In this document: positions 22,700 to 34,163 of the stretch, one piece after another | How positions within the stretch are numbered: the stretch's first letter is position 1 | How the letters are laid out: the number at the start of each line of letters is the position of its first letter | Assembly: GCA_021432635.1 (NCBI GenBank) | Contig: MU270052.1 | Coordinates: 466,137-530,136 of the forward strand | DNA: 64,000 bases | Origin: Thozetella sp. PMI_491 | Taxonomy: Eukaryota; Ascomycota; Sordariomycetes; Chaetosphaeriales; Chaetosphaeriaceae | Direction of reading: 5' to 3' | Notes under the pieces: generated by a model | Database searches by the model: none | What the model saw: only the letters and a program-made list of their open reading frames with translations | Told to the model about the DNA's origin: nothing | Translations under genes and position numbers: made by a program

Positions 22700-23273
22700 C
22701 CAAGGCCTGGATTGGTAATGCGCAACCACCATCCCACGCATGCCCCTAGCTCCAACACGCACAACGATGTCCCCATCTCGCCTGCAACCCATGCCCTGGC
22801 CTCTCCATAGGGTACTCCCAGTTGCCGGCCCGCATCTTGGAGGGTCTGGTGGGGGGGCCCCGACTTTTTTTTTTCCTTCCTCTACTAACAAAACGCCGCT
22901 CCCATCGTGACGAGGGGAGCTCAGCTCATTGTTTTGTTTGTCTTCATCTCTCCTTGTCAAGGGCCCAAGTGCGTCTCTCTCCACTGCGCCTCGGGCTCGC
23001 CTCTTCCTCCTCTTCTTCTTCTACCCCCAGTTCTCGATTCAGCTATAGTTTCCTTCGCAAGCGCCTAAACGCGCAACCTTTTGAACAAGAGCTATAGCAG
23101 CGACCGGCGCTGCCCTTACACCTCTTGTAAGTGGTGTAGTGCCAAGGGCGTAAGGCGCGGGGCACGAGAAGCAGTTCACAACCACCACCGGCCGTTTTGT
23201 CGTACACAATATATATCCAAGCCACCGCCTTGGTAGAAACCCTCGTTGATAGGAGAGGCAACCCGCTTTCGCA

Positions 23274-26200
23274 ATGGAGAACAGGGATCCAGAGAAGGAG
23301 ATCCTGGACGCCGCCCCGGCGCTTCAGGAAACTGAAGAGGTCTTGAGCAAGGAAACCGCACCCAGGTCCTCTACCTCGTCCACGACTCAGGACCTTGAGG
23401 AGCAACGAGAAGAGGCCCGCCGGAACAACCCCAACGGCGAGTCCAACGCCAATGCAGGCATCTCCGTTGAACAGGCTGAGGCCGACTTCGCGCATCTCCA
23501 GCGGGAGCTGTCCAACCTGTCGCGCGTAGCCAGCCGGAAGAAGTCGACCGATGGCGAGAAGGGCGGGGACGTTGCCGAGTCACAAGATTCGGCGGAGGCT
23601 GCGGAGCAGTTCGACTTGGAGGCCGTCTTGCGAGGCGGGCTTGACGCTGAGCGCGCGTCCGGCATCCGGCCCAAGCACATCGGCGTGTACTGGAACGGGC
23701 TCACGGTCAAGGGAATGGGAGGCAGCACCAACTACGTCAAGACGTTCCCCGACGCCTTCGTAGACTTTTTCGATGTCATCTCGCCCATCAAGGGGATGCT
23801 GGGCTTGGGTAAGAAGGGCGTCGAGGCAACGCTCTTGGACAACTTCCGGGGTGTGTGCAAGCCGGGCGAGATGGTCCTGGTGCTAGGGAAGCCAGGATCC
23901 GGATGCACGACCTTCTTGAAGGCCATCGCTAACCAGCGCTATGGCTACACTGGCGTGGCGGGAGACGTACTATACGGACCCTTCACGGCCGAAGAGTTCG
24001 AACAGTACCGGGGCGAGGCCGTGTACAACGCCGAGGACGATCTGCACCACCCAACGCTCTCGGTCGAGCAGACCCTTGGGTTTGCCCTGGATGTCAAGAT
24101 CCCGGCCAAGCTTCCGGAGGGTATTGAAAGGAGCCGGTTCAAGCAGGGCGTCATCACCACCATGCTCAAGATGTTCAACATTGAGCACACCCGCCACACG
24201 GTTGTTGGCGGTCACTTCGTCCGCGGTGTGTCAGGTGGCGAGCGCAAGCGTGTGTCAATCGCTGAGATGCTCATCACTAATGCCTGTATTCTCTCGTGGG
24301 ACAACAGCACGCGCGGCCTGGATGCCTCCACCGCGCTCGACTTTGTCAAGTCACTCCGCGTGCAGACCAACCTGTACAAGACGACCACCTTCGTGTCGCT
24401 GTACCAAGCATCCGAGAACATCTACAACCAGTTCGACAAGGTTCTGGTCATCGATGAGGGAAAGCAGGTCTTCTTCGGCCCCACGACCAAGGCGCGAGCC
24501 TACTTCGAGGGACTCGGCTTCTTGCCGCGGCCCCGCCAGACCACCCCTGACTACGTAACCGGCTGCACTGACGAGTTTGAGCGCGACTACCAGGAGGGCC
24601 GCTCGCCAGCCAACGCGCCACACAGCCCAGCCACGCTCGAGGCCGCCTACAACGAGTCCCGCTTCGCCAAAGAACTAGAGGCCGAGATGGCCGAGTACAA
24701 GACCGTCCTCGAGAGTGAGACGGAGAAGCACGAGGACTTTCGCGTGGCGGTCCGCGAGCAGAAACACCGCGGCATGTCCAAGAAGTCGGTTTACTCGGTC
24801 GGCTTCCACCAGCAGGTGTGGGCCTTGATGAAGCGTCAGTTCGTCCTCAAAATGCAGGACCGCCTAGCCCTGGCCTTGTCTTGGCTGCGCAGCATCGTCA
24901 TCGCTGTCGTCCTGGGAACTCTCTACCTCAACCTCGGCCAGACCTCGGCCAGCGCCTTCAGCAAGGGTGGTGTTATGTTCATTGCGCTGCTGTTTAACGC
25001 CTTCCAGGCCTTCTCCGAGCTCGCTGGCACCATGTTGGGGCGCGCTATCGTCAACAAGCACAAGGCCTACGCGTTCCACCGACCCTCGGCCCTCTGGATT
25101 GCGCAGATTTTCGTCGATCAGGCCTTCGCGGCGACCCAGATCATGGTCTTCTCCATCATTGTGTACTTCATGACCAACCTTGTGCGCGATGCCGGTGCCT
25201 TTTTCACCTTCTATCTGATGATCCTGTCCGGTAACATCGCGATGACACTCTTCTTCCGCATCATTGGCTGTGTGAGCCCGGATTTCGACTATGCTGTGAA
25301 GTTCGCTGTAGTTACCGTCACCTTCTTCATCGTCACGTCCGGCTACCTCATCCAGTACCAGTCCGAGAAGGTCTGGCTGCGCTGGATCTACTATATCAAC
25401 GTACTAGGCCTCTCCTTCAGCTCTATGATGGAGAACGAGTTCTCGAGGATCGATATGACTTGCACGGCTGACTCTCTCATCCCCTCGGGTCCCGGATATG
25501 ACGACATCAACCACCAGGTCTGCACCCTCCCCGGCTCCAAGCCTGGCACACTTCAGATCTCTGGGTCCGACTACATCACCCTCGGATTCTCGTACAGGCC
25601 TGACCAGCTCTGGCGCAACTGGGGCATCACCTTTGCCTTGATTGTCTTCTTCCTGATCATGAACGTTGTCCTGGGCGAGCTGGTCAAGTTCGGCATGGGT
25701 GGCAACACTGCCAAGGTCTTCCAGAAGCCCAACGCTGAGCGCAAGCGCCTTAACGAGGAGCTCACCAACAAGAGGGACAATCGCCGCAAAGCACGCCAGG
25801 AGGCTGAGTCGTCCGAGCTGAAGCTCGAATCCAAGAGTATCCTGACCTGGGAGGACCTCTGCTACGACGTTCCCGTCCCTGGCGGCACCCGCCGACTACT
25901 TAACCACGTCTTTGGCTACGTCAAGCCTGGCGAGCTCACCGCCTTGATGGGCGCGTCTGGTGCCGGAAAGACGACTCTTCTGGACGTTCTTGCGGCGCGA
26001 AAGAACATCGGCGTCATCGGCGGCGACATCCTCGTCGATGGCATCAAGCCCGGCAAGGAGTTCCAGCGCAGCACCTCGTACGCCGAGCAGCTCGACATGC
26101 ATGATCCTACTCAGACCGTCCGAGAGGCCCTGCGGTTCTCTGCCGACCTCCGCCAGCCGTACGAGACCCCACGCGAGGAGAAGTATTCGTATGTCGAGGA

Positions 26201-27789
26201 GATCATCTCCCTGCTCGAGATGGAGACCTTTGCCGACGCCATTATCGGGTCTGCCGAGGCTGGCCTCACCGTCGAGCAGCGGAAGCGTGTCACCATCGGC
26301 GTCGAGCTCGCCGCCAAGCCCCAGCTTCTACTCTTCCTTGACGAACCAACCTCGGGTCTAGACTCTCAGAGTGCCTTCAACATCGTCCGCTTCCTCCGCA
26401 AGCTCGCTGCGGCCGGTCAGGCAATTCTCTGCACCATCCATCAGCCCAACGCCGCCTTGTTCGAGAACTTCGATCGCCTCCTGCTTCTCAAGTCTGGGGG
26501 TCGCTGCGTATACTTCGGCGACATTGGCAAGGACGCTACGGTGCTCCGCGACTACCTTAGGCGCCACGGGGCCGAGGCCAAGCCCACTGACAACGTCGCC
26601 GAGTACATGCTGGAGGCAATTGGTGCCGGCAGCGCTCCCCGTGTGGGCAATCGCGACTGGGCAGACATCTGGGAGGAGAGCCCGGAGCTCGCCAACGTCA
26701 AGGATACTATCAGTCAGATGAAGGACAGCAGGATGGCAGTGGGTGCTGAGGTCAACACGGACCTGGAGAAGGAATACGCCTCACCTCTGCTCCACCAGCT
26801 CAAGGTGGTTATCAACCGAACGAACCTCGGGTTCTGGCGGTCGCCCAACTACCTCTTCACCCGTCTCTTCAACCACGTCGCCATCGCTCTCCTGACCGGC
26901 CTCACCTACCTGAACCTGGACAACTCGCGCTCGTCGCTCCAGTACAAGGTCTTCGTCATGTTCCAAGTGACGGTGCTACCGGCGCTCGTCATCTCGCAGG
27001 TCGAGGTCATGTACCATATCAAGCGCACCATCTTCTTCCGCGAGCAGTCCTCCAAGATGTACAGTGCCGTCACCTTCGCCGCCTCCATGGTCGTTGCCGA
27101 GATGCCCTACTCGATCCTGTGCGCTGTCTGCTTCTTCCTCCCTCTCTATTACATGCCCGGCCTGCAGACTGAGTCCAGCCGCGCTGGCTACCAGTTCTTC
27201 ATGGTCCTCATCTGCGAGTTGTTCTCCGTCACGCTCGGCCAGGGCCTTGCGTCGCTCACGCCGTCACTCTTCATCTCGTCCCAGTTCGACCCGTTCATCA
27301 TGATTACGTTTGCCCTCTTCTGCGGTGTCACGATCCCCGCCACACAGATGCCACGCGGTTACAGCACTTGGCTATACCAGCTCGACCCATTCACTCGCCT
27401 CATCGGTGGCATGGTCACGACCGCCCTGCATGAGGTCCCCGTGGTGTGCGCCGAGAGTGAACTGAACTCTTTCGTTGCCCCTCCCGGCCAGACGTGTGGC
27501 GACTACATGCAGGCCTTCTTCAACAACGGCGGTCCCGGCTATATCGTCGACAACAGCACCAGCAACTGCCAGTACTGCGCGTACAAGGTTGGCGACCAGT
27601 TCTACCAACCACTAGGCCTTAGCTTCGACAACCGGTGGAGAGACCTAGGCATCTTCATTGCCTTCGTGGGAAGCAACATTCTCATCCTGTTCCTAGGGGT
27701 AAGTCACGCCCGGCACTGCCCAGCCCTTTCTAGCTTGTCCTTGCTAACCAACGATGCAGAGTCGTTTCTTGAACTTCAACCGACGATAG
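23274..27789 (+). CDS. PDR-type (ABCG full-size) drug efflux transporter
   Basis: Exon 1 is 23274-27698 and a nine-codon last exon is 27760-27789 (RFLNFNRR end), giving 1484 aa. The order is reversed, (NBD-TMD)x2. NBD1 has the fungal PDR-specific degenerate Walker A GKPGSGCTT (Cys in place of Lys), signature VSGGERKRVSIAE and an altered Walker B SWDNSTRGLD. NBD2 has canonical GASGAGKTT and LLLFLDEPTSGLD but a deviant signature VEQRKRVTIG. This asymmetry is normal for the family. Each TMD has six predicted helices (about 530-800 and 1190-1470). The Cys-rich loop before the last helix (QTCGDYMQAF, NCQYCAY) is also typical. The N-terminal 130 residues are charged and probably disordered. Plasma-membrane export of drugs or toxic metabolites is the usual role; substrates cannot be predicted. 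Reading past 27698 without splicing would add an unrelated tail, so the intron is favoured. Confidence 0.95.
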
Positions 27790-28111
27790 ATGAGACGCGG
27801 GCGTGTTCACGGCAGCTCTGCCCATCTGCGCACCTGGTTGAAGTCCGTTCACAAAAACGTTTTTGTATTTGTTAGACTTTGGTTCATGCAAGGCGATTTC
27901 GCTGTTATGGCTCTGGCGCGATTAAGAGAGTGGAGCAGGAGTAGGCCTGGGAGGAGGCCATGCTTAGGATCTGATTTTCAGGCATCTACAGCGGGATAGA
28001 ATGTACATCTTTGGAGATCGTGGGTCACACAGCCATACTGGCATTTTATTAGTGTAATAAAGCTCTAAAAAGTAGTCTACAAAAATTGGATAACCATCAA
28101 TCAAAACAACC

Positions 28112-28471
28112 TCAAGCCCCCTTCCCCTTCCTACATCTCGCTTCGGTTCCTTGGGCTTGCTCTTGCTCTCGCTGCTCTGTGCCTTGCACAAGAACCAGCT
28201 TGTCGCCCACTAACCAGACCTTAATCTCCCTAGACCGCTTTCCGGCATCATCGAAGCTGTCGATGTTGCCAATCGACACGCGAACGGCATCTGTGGCTGC
28301 CAGGAGAGTCGCCAGCGCCGAGTTCTTCGGCACAGGCGCCCGCAGCTTACGGGTGGAGATCATGGTAAATGCCAGAAGCACATAAGAAAGCAGAATCCGT
28401 AGGGCGACGTAGGCCAGCCACCCCGAGCGAATGTGCATGTATGTCTCTTCACGCCATGCAGCTCCTAACAC
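28112..28471 (-). pseudogene. detached C-terminal tail of a DUF3176-like protein
   Basis: This frame of 119 codons reads YMHIRSGWLAYVAL, then one strong membrane helix (about residues 17-40), then KNSALATLLAATDAVR and a charged end. The same order occurs at the C-terminus of the complete neighbouring gene: FIKIHWKWIGVLAA, helix, GSSIATMSALSDEAR, charged end. The rest of such a protein (N-terminal helices and large extracytosolic domain) is missing upstream, where about 500 bp of unrelated sequence lies. A TGTTAG just before the conserved part could be an old intron acceptor, which would make this a surviving last exon. It is most simply a truncated tandem copy. It could still be transcribed as a 119-aa single-pass protein. 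Confidence 0.55.
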
Positions 28472-28967
28472 AAATTGCCCGGATTGGCCTGTTCGGATCC
28501 TATAAGGTCATCGCGAGCTTCTTTGTGAGACGGAAGGCATAGTGTCGAGGGTCGGGGTATAAGCAGCCCCTGACAGGCAGAATTTAGGAGCGGATGAGTG
28601 AGGCGACTCCAGTAGCCGCATGGTCCGGGGGAGCTAACTATGCCTTGTTCCCGTCTCACCTAGGCGGCGATGTGCCACGTGGGATGAGGCTGGTATCTAT
28701 TCACAGAGCGGGAGCAGGAGCACGACTAGTCCTGGGGCAGTGGCGGGTAAGGGCAGCGCCAAAAGGGTGGGAATGGTATGTAAACCATGCGGGTTGGAGG
28801 CTCGGTGCTGCTGACCCGGCTGCAGTGTAACTTTGGCGAGGGCTTATAGGTACATAGGCGAAGGAAGGGGGCGGCTTACTCCGGTCTAGCGACTATGATG
28901 CGACCTGTATGCATGGAGGGGCTTATGAAGGGATTAACATTGGTTTTTATTATTGGATTGCGCATCG
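28472..28967. other. spacer between DUF3176 gene and its tail fragment
   Basis: About 500 bp with no supportable gene. If the fragment at 28112-28471 came from a tandem duplicate, this is where its missing exons should have been; nothing similar to the complete gene's upstream exons is recognisable. Confidence 0.4.
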
Positions 28968-31445
28968 CTACGATGCATCGTCAGTTGACTTGGCGCCTGT
29001 GTTCAGGTAAACCGTTTCCATCCTGCTAGGGGCCGCCCCGGGTGGCGCCTCCCAAGTCGACACCGGCCTGACCATGGCCAGCCAGTGCCCAATGCCGGAG
29101 CTCCCCCGCTCCAGCCGGACATTGATTCTTTGCGCCCGCCGGTTCATCCTCTTGACGTCGCCGGTCTCGCCGAGGTGGCGTCGCGCCTCGTCGCTCAGCG
29201 CACTCATGGTAGCAATCGACGATCCCTTGAACACCTGCGTGCCTGACCGGTGCGTTACAAAGACCGTGCTGACCAAGAAAATGATGGTGGCCGCTATCTG
29301 GGCGGCCAAGACGCCGATCCATTTCCAATGGATCTTGATGAAGGTCTGCGGGCTGTATACCGTACCGTACACCGTCGCCCTCTCTCGGTTGCCTTCTGCA
29401 TATCGAGTGTCTCCGTCCATGATGCTACAGATGCCAATATCGTTAGCCTTCAACTCTCATACTGTGCGATACAAAGATGATGGAATATTGCCCAGGGGGG
29501 GGGAAGGGAAACCGGCTGCTTACTGGTTAGTCAAGGAACGAGCAAAGTTTGACACAATGCCCTTGACGTTCAGCATCTGCTCGGCCGGAGGGGGAGACTT
29601 GGGCGTTAGGAAGTCTCCGTACAGCGCCGAGGCGAAGGCCTGGGCAATTCCACCTCCAGTAGAGGTGACGATTCCTCTCATCTCGTCCATCAGAAGCGAG
29701 TCGTACATGGTGGACCCGACCAAGACGGAACCAAGCAGGCCGGTCCACACGTTGACACCATAGGTTATCTCATTCTCCACCTCGGCAGGCGTCTCAAATT
29801 CGACGAACATGCTGCCGACAGTCTCGTTGCAGTTTCCTGCCACGTAGCACACGGTGAAGTCGTTCGACCAGGAGAAGTTGAGCGTTTTGGGGTTCTTCGT
29901 CGCCACACGCGTGTTCCTCCCTACAATATCTGTCGTAGCAACGCCGTCACGGACACTGGTCTTGTATGAAGTCGTACACCAGTAGAACGATACACCGAGG
30001 TAAGTGAAACTCGAGTTGGAGACGGTCGACGCTGTCACAGTCGAATCCGTGTAAGCAACGAAGTACTCGCCGGCCATCGCCTGGTAGACGGACTCGTTGA
30101 AGACGCCCATAGGGGCATCGAGATTCCCTACAACCACGGCGAATGCAGCCGGCACGGACGGTCGGGGAATGGCGTTGAAGAAGAGGCCGTCGCTCAAGAA
30201 CATGGATGTGCTGTTGAGGAAGGAGGTGGCCCGCGTGTTCGTCATGCGCCTCAGCTCCCCCAGGAGTGTCTCGTTGCCCATGGCAGTGAGGTTGACCAGA
30301 TCGCTGCAGATTCCTATGGACCCGTATGTGTCCCAATCGCAGTTTCCGGAGGGGCACTCCGGGGTGATGTGTGGAAAGGTCCCATTGGGAACATACAAGC
30401 CTCCGTCTAGCATGGCCTGTTTGGCCCTCACCATCTCCCATGGTCCTTCAAGCGAGACAGTTAGAACGCCGGCTCCGCGGCCGTAGCGGGGTTTCGGTAG
30501 CTACTTACCCAATTCTAGGTTACCCTTGTTGTACAAAGAAAATATCGTAGCCCGGTTCAACGTGGCGTTCGCGGTGGTTGTAATTGCATCCAACTGCTCG
30601 TAGTCGACGGCTTGCTGCGTGAGCGTCGAAGTAATGAGCCCGGTCACTGACACGAGAGCCCCAAGGCATGCCACCGGCCTGTGGCAGGAGTCAGCTCTAC
30701 TGTCCACTAGAGGGAATTTGGGTGCGGAGTTTCTGTTACCCTTTGAGGCGCATAAGAATCTTGATACAGCCCAGCGGCCCCCGGCTGGCGTCATCGAATG
30801 TCTGAAAATCGATAAGAGGCCTGGGGTTGGGCGACGTGTACCATACCCACTTGAGCTGCGCCAGTCCCTCGATGATGGGATACATGAAGGCAATCCTCGA
30901 AAGTGCGACGAGAAACGCCAGCAGCGTGTTTATCGTGATCGGCCACTCGGGAGGTCTTGTACCTTCCGCCCTGACCAGGACGACCACGATGACTGCACAA
31001 GGTGTGTTAGGAGGCACGAGTGGGGACATAAACCAAGGCACGGGGACCACCCACCCGTCAATGTCAAGACCCCAAGGAGCAGGGAGAGGACTTCTAGCGA
31101 CCAGAGCCATGGGTTGGACTTTTGATAAGGACCCCGGTGCGGGTCGTACCCAGCGGGCAGGATCTCGGGAGAAGGCAAATCGGCCCCGGGGCCCCCAGGC
31201 CCGTAAGGGACATACTCTGTGCAAGAAGAGGTCGACTCGTACTTGAGATCTTGGTCGGGCCCCAAGCTCGAATTTTGGATCGAAGGGTTCCGCACTGTTG
31301 AGCCGTGTAATGTCGGGTCAGGGGAGGGGGCGGTGGGATATTCAGAGTAGGGAGACGGAGAGCGGGACAGGCCGGCCGCGGCGCCCTCGTCCTGTTGCGG
31401 CCACGGTGAGCTCTGGTTGGGCCCGAGGTAGTAGATAGAGTTCAT
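28968..31445 (-). CDS. DUF3176 family membrane protein
   Basis: Five exons on the minus strand, 31445-31055, 30992-30740, 30678-30509, 30445-29524 and 29424-28968, give 730 aa; every junction is GT-AG and phase-consistent. The cytosolic N-terminus is Pro/Ser/Tyr-rich. Three helices follow between about 120 and 250 (WSLEVLSLLLGVLTL; TLLAFLVALSRIAFMY; ACLGALVSVTGLI). After them comes a long, Asn-glycosylation-rich region with cysteines (CPSGNCDW, YVAGNCNETV), probably outside the cytosol. A last helix lies near residue 610. This layout matches the fungal-specific DUF3176 family, whose function is not known. An upstream in-frame ATG at 31559 would add 38 residues (RRRPAWDFFAFWILEDD); I prefer 31445, but the longer form is possible. 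Confidence 0.8.
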
Positions 31446-34163
31446 CTCGGCGCTCGACCTGGCAGCATTTGCATCTCGTAAACGGCCGATGTCGTCTTCC
31501 AGAATCCAGAAAGCAAAGAAGTCCCACGCGGGCCGGCGCCGGCCCGCACTACATATCAATTCTCTCGGGGAAGGCGCCTGCAGCCTTGCAACGGCCAGGC
31601 CAGGCGGCCAGGGGGGAACGGGTCGCGTAGGATCTGCCGATCCTCCCTGTTTGGACCCGCGGGTTTGTGAATCGGTTCCATGGTCCAGGGCTGGCGCCTC
31701 AACCCTGCGAGAAGGGGCCTAGTAGTGCTCAGCTCAGTGCTCAGTAGCGAGACAGTGGAGATTCTTCACATCAAAGCGGAGTTGGCCTGCCGAGACGAGG
31801 GCTGCCCATGGAGTCTGCACACAGCCCCCCCGCGAGCTGTGCCTCTGCCTAGCAGCGAACCCACGATGTCTGCGCCCTTAGCAATCTTAATTTTTCTGCG
31901 AGGGACTAGGAAGGCAGGCGCACGAGCACCAGAGCCTCGTGCTAGCCGTCTTTGTTTGCCACAAGTGCAAGTACATTCTTGGCGTCTACTCCATGCTGTA
32001 AGTAGTAGCTGCGATAGTCGAGGGAAAGGATCGATGTGCCAGACTTTTCAGGCAGCGTGCGGAAGTGAGATGATTGCCAGACTGAAGAGAAACACCGGGA
32101 GAGGCAGGCGCCTACTTCATTGGGCATGTTGACTTTGCCGTGCACAAAAGGGGAAGCGCAGCCAGCTGGGAGCGCTAGTTACTGCCTACTCCGTACAGTA
32201 CCTAGTTTTGTACGGCACCAAGCCCTAGCACCAATGCACAGGGCTACCTGACCATTGCCCAGATCCGGTTGCATCTTTCAATTATAATTCCCGTGTTGCC
32301 GTGTTCCCGTACCAGCACAGTAGTAGAATACCCAAGAACACCAAGGGGGGCCCTTGCCAGCGAGGAGCAAACTTGGCCTGCGGAGTCCCTCCAGTACCAA
32401 CCTGCGAGCCCGGGGGATTCGAGATGAGGTACTAGGTTGCGACGAAAGCGGTTTGCGTGGGTTGATGAACCCCAACAAAAAAAGGGCGCTACCTCCCAAT
32501 CGGGCGCATGGCGCGGGCTGTCATTGGGTTGACGGTACGCCCAACGGCGGCTAAAAGACGGCATACTTATCTTGTGCGTGCAGAACCCCCCCCCCCCCCT
32601 TCCCCAGTCCCTTGCAGCAGCAGTCTTGCGCGAGGTACATGACGGTCCAGTACAGCCTCGCTTTTTGCTCCCCGGAACCCCATTGAAACGTGCGATGCAC
32701 GCCTTCGTGCTGTACCACCCACACGATGCACTACGGCCCAAACCCACGGCCAGCGGCAGCCTTGTGCGATGCGCATCTGCGTCTTTCCATCTCTTCTCGA
32801 GGGAGGAAGCCGTGGTCGTGTGCACAGCTGGACGCTCATGCAATACGAGAGGGTTATTAAGTGAAGACAAAAAGTACAAGCAATCGGGGGACGCAGGGGA
32901 TCCCCTTGGCGAGTCCACGCACCCACTCAAAGGCGGCCGCTGTGCGTGTCAGCACTGTTATCAGTCAAGTCATGGCATCTCATTTCCCTGCCCGCTGGGG
33001 GAGCTTGCGCGCCGCACTCGATTCAAGATACCTACCAGGCAGTTAGGTCCGCCAGGCCCACGGAGGTAGGCACGTAATAGGCAAGGTAGGAGCTGCTCTA
33101 TCTTAGTACGGGATGCCGAGCGCCGGCTGGCGATCTGTGGGGTCTGCGGCTTCACCATACAGTAACCGCGCCCAAGCGACAGGCGCGAGGCGGTTTTAAC
33201 AGCTCGCTCAGCCTCGAAATCGCCTGCAGACGGAGTAGGATCCAGGCCCTAGACTTTTGGGACCTGGGGCCCTGGTCTCATCGTTCCAGCTGCCTAAACC
33301 GAACTCCACCTCCTACGTGTGTACTGCCGTTGTAGGCGCTAGGGTATTATTCCCGTCTAGTGCCCCATCCCAATTATCCCATACCATTCCATCGATTCTG
33401 TGCCTGTGCCAATCCCTATTCCGTAGTATGCGTTTGCCCAATTACGCCACGGGCTGCAGTTTGGCAACGGAACGGTGAAACATGTTCCCCAAGACAAAGG
33501 GGCACGCCTGCAGCTGCAGGCGCATCACACACAAGTCTTCTCAACCAGCCAGCCCATTCTGAGGAGCCCGTCAGGGATGAATCCGTGTTTTGCTCTGGAT
33601 TCCTGGCTCGGTTCCCTTCAGAGTTTTCTCTTTCTCTATCTTCGCTACTTATTTCCACCGCGTGCTCAGCCGGCTGCCGATCTTTGGTCGGGCTGAAGGC
33701 GGCACCCGGAGTTAGCGCCCACGCGATGCCTAGCCTAGCATACTCAGGCCGACAAGTTCTCTCAAGCAGGATCGGCACCCTACCAAGTAGGCCGTGTCAT
33801 GTAACCCAAGGCGCGGCGCTTGCAATTAGCTTGCTTACTACATACGTGCCTCTCGACTATGTGGGCGCTCCTCCAAAGAAGATTCTCATGTAGGTTCGCT
33901 TCTAGAAACCCAACTAAGACTAGGTACTCGCCTTCTATAGCCAAACACCTGGCGGGAGCAGCTACGCTCATTACGAAACTCGGCCTAGGCCATGCAATCT
34001 GAATTAGGCACGGGCGAAATCCCAGGAGAAAAAAAATCCTGTCTGGTAAGCAGGTAGATCGATCAACATCGTAGGTATTTATTCGGTATAGTTATGCTGT
34101 AAAATGGGATGATATGCCAGAAATCCACCGCTTTTGGCCTAGATACATGACAACAAAACAATC
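31446..34163. other. 2.7-kb non-coding gap
   Basis: No gene supported. It contains a 14-base C run at 32586-32599 and scattered C/G-rich tracts. The longest frame (228 codons, minus strand near 32244-32930) has no domain character. The left part should contain the promoter of the DUF3176 gene and the right part the 3' UTR of the sulfite reductase gene. Confidence 0.5.
32586..32599 (+). repeat. poly-C run
   Basis: Fourteen consecutive C residues, followed by TTCCCC. Tracts like this are prone to length variation and sequencing error. Confidence 0.9.

Larger units (their letters stand above)
19027..23273. other. 4.2-kb non-coding gap
   Basis: No domain-bearing frame on either strand. The longest frame (206 codons at about 22049) is Pro/Arg-rich and composition-driven. 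Visible contents are a short (CA)9 run at 19323-19340, a possible drug-response-like element TCCGCGGG at 22692-22699, and a pyrimidine-rich leader (about 22980-23060) before the PDR transporter. A long 5' UTR or a non-coding RNA could lie here; sequence alone does not show one. Confidence 0.5.

Noticed and set aside
32244-32930. 228-codon minus-strand frame
   Set aside because: Crosses a poly-C run, shows no conserved motif, and its composition is that of translated non-coding sequence.
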